Positions 6,482 through 9,906 of a DNA stretch of 9,906 bases are shown here, piece by piece. This DNA comes from Rhodanobacteraceae bacterium (GTDB lineage Bacteria; Pseudomonadota; Gammaproteobacteria; Xanthomonadales; Rhodanobacteraceae). Below the pieces are notes generated by a model. It was not told where the DNA came from. It worked only from the letters and a program-made list of their open reading frames with translations, and did no database searches. The stretch spans positions 1-9,906 of the forward strand of contig JAICHS010000075.1 of the NCBI GenBank assembly GCA_025924775.1. Direction: 5' to 3'. Position numbers and translations under genes: made by a program. Positions within the stretch are counted from its first letter, which is position 1. Every line of letters begins with the position of its first letter.

Positions 6482-6934
6482 ATGCGCATCGCCATTCGTT
6501 CCGTACTGATTGCCGCCACCCTGCTGCTGGCTACTGCGGCCTGGGCCGCCGACACCACGCCGGTCGGCACCTGGACCCAGGTCGACGATGCCACGGGCAA
6601 GCCGAAGTCCATCATCGAAATCACCCAGCAACCGGACGGCACGCTGCAGGGCGTGGTCAAGCAGGTGCTGTTTTCCGACCATGGCACGCACCCCATCTGC
6701 GACAAGTGCTCGGGCGAGCGCCACAACCAGCCGGTGGACGGCATGACCGTGATGTGGGGCGTGAAGCAGGACGGCGATGCGTGGGGTGGCGGGCATATCC
6801 TCGACCCCAACAACGGCAAGACCTACAAGGTCAAGCTGTCGCTTGCCGACGACGGCCAGAAGCTGGACGTCCGCGGTTACATCGGCATGCCGATGCTGGG
6901 CCGCACCCAAACGTGGTTGCGCAAGGTGGACTGA
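6482..6934 (+). CDS. secreted DUF2147 domain protein
   Basis: The 150-residue protein has a clear Sec signal peptide (MRIAIRSVLIAATLLLATAA, then WA) with likely cleavage after Ala22 (AWA|AD). The mature chain is a single DUF2147 domain: VGTWTQVDD at the start, PICDKCSGERHNQPVDG (71-87) with a CxxC pair (Cys73 and Cys76), GGGHILDPNNGKTY (102-115) and RGYIGMPMLGRTQTWLR (131-147). The two cysteines could form a disulfide in the periplasm. The fold is expected to be a lipocalin-like beta-barrel, but the ligand and function are unknown. The ATG follows GGAG with a 7-base spacer. The gene stands alone, divergent from apbC, and is followed after 12 bases by a hairpin. Confidence 0.9.
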   Translation: MRIAIRSVLIAATLLLATAAWAADTTPVGTWTQVDDATGKPKSIIEITQQPDGTLQGVVKQVLFSDHGTHPICDKCSGERHNQPVDGMTVMWGVKQDGDAWGGGHILDPNNGKTYKVKLSLADDGQKLDVRGYIGMPMLGRTQTWLRKVD

Positions 6935-6946
6935 GTGCGCTGATTC

Positions 6947-6962
6947 GGCGGGAGTACCCGCC
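6947..6962 (+). terminator. hairpin after the DUF2147 gene
   Basis: A perfect 6-bp stem (GGCGGG and CCCGCC) with an AGTA tetraloop begins 12 bases after the DUF2147 stop. The position suits a transcription end, but no T-run follows, so an intrinsic terminator is not proven. Confidence 0.4.
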
Positions 6963-7196
6963 AACATGATCGCCCGTAGCGCTGCGCGGGTGCCGCGGTG
7001 CGGGATTGCCATTGCGCGAAGCAGCGTCACGCACCTCCTCGCGCTGCGCGCACGTTCGCTTGGCTCCCCCTTCCACCGAATGGGGATCGCCACGCCGCGG
7101 CGTGAAAATGCATCGCCGACCCGCCGGGCCGGCCGCCACGCGCATAACTGCGGGAATTGCAGCGCCGGATCGTCCCGACACCAGGGCGACCAATGA

Positions 7197-7226
7197 CGAA
7201 CGGCGGTTCCCTTGCCGCACCGTTCG
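7197..7226. repeat. inverted repeat upstream of the acylase gene
   Basis: CGAACGG (7197-7203) and CCGTTCG (7220-7226) form a 7-bp palindromic pair. An inner 3-bp extension (CGG 7204-7206 with CCG 7215-7217) follows a two-base bulge, leaving an 8-base loop. It sits 43 bases before the acylase ATG. It could be an operator for a dimeric regulator or a leader hairpin; the sequence alone does not decide. Confidence 0.4.
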
Positions 7227-7269
7227 CAATAAGGTTGCCCATCCGCTTGACTGCCGATGGGGAAGGCCG

Positions 7270-9552
7270 ATGTCCGCAGGTTCCGTCACGTTGCCACGCT
7301 GGTGTGCCGGCGCGCTGGTCGCAGCGCTTCTCGTTGCCCTGCCATGCGGTGTGGCGCAAGCCCGCGGCGACGCGCAGCCGACCCCCGCGTGGCAGGTCCC
7401 GGTGGCCCCGCACGGCGCCGAATATGCGCGCCTGCAAAAGGAAGCGCAGGCCGTCACCATCACCCGCGACAACTGGGGTATTGCGCACAGCCACGGCAAG
7501 ACCGATGCCGACGCCGTGTTCGGGATGATCTACGCGCAGTGCGAGGACGACTTCGCCCGCGTCGAGGCCAACTACCTGACCGCGCTCGGCTGGAGCGCGC
7601 AGGCCGACGGCGAGCAAGCCATCTGGGACAATCTGCGCTACCAGCTTTTCATCGACCCGGCGGTGCTGAAGCACGATTACGCAAAGAGCCCCGCGTGGCT
7701 GAAGAAGTTGATGAACGCATGGGCCGACGGCATGAACTGGTACCTCGCCACGCATCCCGCCGTGCAGCCTAAAGTCATCAAGCATTACGAGCCGTGGATG
7801 GCATTGAGTTTCACCGAAGGCAGCATCGGCGGCGACATCGAGCGCGTGGACCTGGCCAAGCTTGCAAAGTTCTACGGCGCCGACCACGCCACCGCCGTCG
7901 CGCTTGCGCAAACCGTGCCGCCGACCTGGGTCGAACCGACCGGCTCCAACGGCATCGCGATCGCGCCGAAACTCACCGCCGATGGCCACGCGCTGCTGCT
8001 GATCAACCCGCACGTCACCTTCAATTTCCGCAGCGAAGCGCAGATGTCCAGCGACGCGGGGCTGGACGCCTACGGCGCCTCCACCTGGGGCCAGTTCTTC
8101 ATCTACCAGGGTTTCAACAAGCACATCGGCTGGATGCATACCTCGACCGGCGTCGATGCGGTCGATAAATTCGCTGAAACCATCTCGAAGCGGGACGGCA
8201 AGTATTTCTACAAGTTCGGCGACAAGGAACTGCCGGTCACGAGCCGCGAAATCACCATCCGCTACCGCGCCGCCGACGATTCGATCAAGGCCCGCACGTT
8301 CACGGCGTACTTCACCCAGCACGGTCCGATCGTGGCCGAGGCAAACGGCAAGTGGGTCGCCGAGGCGCTGATGAACCGCCCGATTCCCGCGCTGGAGCAA
8401 AGCTGGCTGCGCACCAAGGCCACGGACCTTGCCAGCTACATGAAGGTGGCCGAGCTCAAGGCCAACTCGTCCAACAACACCCTGTTTGCCGACGACAAGG
8501 GCGAAATCGCGTTCCTGATGCCACAGTTCATCCCGAAACGCGACAACGCCTTCGACTACCTGAAACCCGTCGACGGCAGCAACCCCGCCACCGCGTGGCA
8601 GGGCCTGACCCCGCTTGCGGACATGCCCAACGCGATCAACCCACCCAACGGCTGGGCGTTCAACACCAACGACTGGCCCTATTCCGCGGCCGGCAAGGAC
8701 AGCCCCAAGCGCGCGGACTTCCCGCAATACATGGATTCGTTCGGCCCCAACGCGCGCGGTGAACATGCGATGCGGATGCTCACTGGTGCGCACGACTTCA
8801 CCAAGGCCAAGCTGATCACCGACGCCTTCGATTCCTACCTGCCCGCGTTCGCGCGGCTGGTTCCGATCCTGGTGAAGGACTACGACGGTTTGCCTGCGAG
8901 TGACCCGCTGAAAGCGAAACTTGCGGGTCCGATCGGCGTACTGCGGCATTGGGATTACCGCTGGGGCACCGCCTCGATCCCGACCACGCTCGCGGTCTGG
9001 TGGGGCGACACGCTGTGGAACGAGGTGGCGGCAAAAGCCAAGGCCAGCGGCCTCGACGCGCACGCAACCGACCTGCGCGAAATCGACTACATCGCCGACC
9101 AGGCCAGTTCGAAGACCCGCCTCGACGCCCTGGCCAACGTCGTCGAACGCCTGCAGAGGGATTTCGCCTATTGGGGCGTGCCGTGGGGCGCGGTGAACCG
9201 CTACCAGCGGTTGGACGATTCCATCCACCCGCACTTCGATGATGCCAAGCCCAGCATCGCGGTGCCGTTCACCGCGTCGCGCTGGGGTTCGCTGGCGGCC
9301 TCCAACACCCACCAGTGGCCCGGCACCAAAAAGTATTACGGCCGCAGTGGCAACAGCTTCGTCGCGGTGGTGGAGTTCGGCCCCAAGGTCAGTGCGCGCG
9401 CAATCCACGTGGGCGGCCAGAGCGGCGATCCGGATTCACCCCACTTCATCGACCAGCAACACCGCTGGGCCACGGGCGACCTGCGCACCGTGTACTTCTG
9501 GCCGGAGCAACTGAAGGGCCACACCGCGCGCGAATACCACCCCGGCCAATGA
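7270..9552 (+). CDS. penicillin acylase family Ntn hydrolase, exported
   Basis: The 760-residue precursor belongs to the penicillin/AHL/cyclic-lipopeptide acylase family, which hydrolyses amide bonds after self-cleavage into alpha and beta chains. A Sec signal peptide covers about 1-31 (AQA|RG). The alpha part contains VTITRDNWGIAHSHGKTDAD (the family's rD..GvPHI.a element) and an AQCEDDFARVE stretch. The self-processing site is EPTG|SNGIAIAP, with nucleophile Ser226 at the start of the beta chain. The oxyanion Asn is probably Asn403 in SSNNTLFADDKGEIAFL. The C-terminal GGQSGDPDSPHFIDQQHRW is also typical. Length is normal. The ATG at 7270 is chosen because it directly precedes the signal peptide and follows GGGGAAGG; an in-frame ATG at 7006 is rejected. 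Activity should be periplasmic; the substrate (an N-acyl amino acid, lactone or antibiotic) cannot be told. A Tat-exported dipeptidase-like gene follows after 40 bp. Confidence 0.93.
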   Translation: MSAGSVTLPRWCAGALVAALLVALPCGVAQARGDAQPTPAWQVPVAPHGAEYARLQKEAQAVTITRDNWGIAHSHGKTDADAVFGMIYAQCEDDFARVEANYLTALGWSAQADGEQAIWDNLRYQLFIDPAVLKHDYAKSPAWLKKLMNAWADGMNWYLATHPAVQPKVIKHYEPWMALSFTEGSIGGDIERVDLAKLAKFYGADHATAVALAQTVPPTWVEPTGSNGIAIAPKLTADGHALLLINPHVTFNFRSEAQMSSDAGLDAYGASTWGQFFIYQGFNKHIGWMHTSTGVDAVDKFAETISKRDGKYFYKFGDKELPVTSREITIRYRAADDSIKARTFTAYFTQHGPIVAEANGKWVAEALMNRPIPALEQSWLRTKATDLASYMKVAELKANSSNNTLFADDKGEIAFLMPQFIPKRDNAFDYLKPVDGSNPATAWQGLTPLADMPNAINPPNGWAFNTNDWPYSAAGKDSPKRADFPQYMDSFGPNARGEHAMRMLTGAHDFTKAKLITDAFDSYLPAFARLVPILVKDYDGLPASDPLKAKLAGPIGVLRHWDYRWGTASIPTTLAVWWGDTLWNEVAAKAKASGLDAHATDLREIDYIADQASSKTRLDALANVVERLQRDFAYWGVPWGAVNRYQRLDDSIHPHFDDAKPSIAVPFTASRWGSLAASNTHQWPGTKKYYGRSGNSFVAVVEFGPKVSARAIHVGGQSGDPDSPHFIDQQHRWATGDLRTVYFWPEQLKGHTAREYHPGQ

Positions 9553-9592
9553 AAGTCGCAGCGATCCACACGCCCAGTGCGATTCACGAACC

Positions 9593-9906
9593 ATGAGTGC
9601 CCACTGGAGCCGCCGGCAGTTCCTTGGGGCATCGGTCGGTGCTGCGTTGGCCGCGGCCCTGCCACCCGCCTTCGGCCAAGCCACGGAGTCATCCACCCCC
9701 ATGAACGCCGCCGAGCTGTACCACAACGCTTTCGTGCTGGACTGCAACACGCTCGCCTCGTTCGGCCTCGAGTTCGACAGTCCGGACAAATTCCAGGCCC
9801 TGCGCGATTCCGGCGTCGCTGCGCTCAAGACCACGCTGGGCAACGCCCATGGCAATTTTGAGGAAACTGTCGCCGACATCGCCGCCGCGCAAGCGTTGAT
9901 CGAGGA
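9593..9906 (+). CDS. Tat-exported protein resembling M19 membrane dipeptidase (partial)
   Basis: The first 104 residues are present and the gene runs out of the window. SRRQFLGAS (6-14), followed by an Ala-rich hydrophobic run and an FGQA-type cleavage region near residue 30, is a twin-arginine signal, so the protein is probably exported folded, with cofactor or metal. The mature start, ELYHNAFVLDCNTLASFG, and then FQALRDSGVAALKTTLGNAHGNFEETVADIAAAQALI, resembles the N-terminus of peptidase family M19 (renal dipeptidase type). At the position of the usual HxD metal motif (DGHND) this protein has DCNTL, so the first zinc ligands look altered. The ATG at 9593 is chosen over one at 9701 because only it includes the Tat motif; no strong ribosome binding site is visible. 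It lies 40 bp after the acylase gene and is likely co-transcribed. Confidence 0.7.
   Translation, partial: MSAHWSRRQFLGASVGAALAAALPPAFGQATESSTPMNAAELYHNAFVLDCNTLASFGLEFDSPDKFQALRDSGVAALKTTLGNAHGNFEETVADIAAAQALIE

Larger units (their letters stand above)
6935..7269 (+). other. 335-bp non-coding gap before the acylase gene
   Basis: No convincing gene lies here. The acylase frame stays open back to an ATG at 7006, but its translation is Arg/Pro-rich and lacks any conserved feature, and it precedes the true signal peptide. The gap holds a hairpin at 6947-6962 and an inverted repeat at 7197-7226. The middle (about 6985-7160) has a runny GC-rich texture that could be a dispersed repeat or decayed sequence. 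No good promoter was identified. Confidence 0.6.

Noticed and set aside
5494..6969. 491-residue plus-strand frame opposite apbC and across the DUF2147 gene
   Set aside because: The product is His/Arg/Asp-rich with no domain and contradicts the clear ApbC and DUF2147 frames.
7006..7269. N-terminal extension of the acylase gene from an upstream ATG
   Set aside because: The added 88 residues are Arg/Pro-rich and would place the signal peptide internally; the ATG at 7270 has a purine-rich site and directly precedes the signal peptide.
7027..9408. 793-residue open frame on the minus strand opposite the acylase gene
   Set aside because: Its translation is Val/Gly/Arg-rich with no recognisable motif, while the plus strand carries a full acylase with signal peptide and catalytic motifs. 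It is a by-product of GC-rich codon use.
1..9906. CRISPR arrays, tRNA or rRNA genes, insertion sequences
   Set aside because: No regularly spaced repeats, cloverleaf with CCA end, rRNA-like stretch, transposase or terminal inverted repeats were seen on either strand.

Overview
The window comes from a GC-rich proteobacterium, most likely a gammaproteobacterium of the Xanthomonadales/Rhodanobacteraceae type. This placement rests on base composition, the style of the dCTP deaminase and ApbC proteins, and the periplasmic enzyme set; it is an inference, since there is no rRNA or other marker here. Genes are densely packed, several starts are non-ATG (GTG, TTG), and ribosome binding sites are often weak.

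Region 1 (1-3434, plus strand) is a 5-oxoproline (pyroglutamate) salvage operon: the end of pxpC, complete pxpA, a DUF969 membrane protein, a DUF979 membrane protein, and pcp (pyroglutamyl peptidase I). Pcp releases pyroglutamate from peptide N-termini. PxpA and PxpC, with PxpB presumably upstream of the window, open the ring with ATP to give glutamate. The DUF969/DUF979 pair is the likely two-part membrane carrier. The last two genes overlap by four bases if pcp starts at TTG.

Region 2 (3435-6336, mostly minus strand) starts with a perfect hairpin between convergent genes. A small orphan lipoprotein gene follows, then the operon apbC - NAD(P)H:FMN reductase - dcd, read right to left. ApbC is an Fe-S carrier ATPase and Dcd makes dUTP for dTMP synthesis. 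The flavin reductase lies between them and overlaps apbC by eight bases. A hairpin and an isolated -10-like element precede dcd.

Region 3 (6337-9906, plus strand) begins with a 145-bp divergent promoter region. It continues with a secreted DUF2147 protein, a 335-bp non-coding gap holding two inverted repeats, a large exported penicillin-acylase-family Ntn hydrolase, and the start of a Tat-exported protein resembling M19 membrane dipeptidases, cut by the window end.

A theme of peptide and N-blocked amino acid salvage links regions 1 and 3: pyroglutamyl peptidase, oxoprolinase, amidohydrolase and dipeptidase. No mobile element, CRISPR array, tRNA or rRNA was seen. The most interesting point is the complete pyroglutamate unit with its little-studied two-component carrier; nothing here is clearly a wholly new system.
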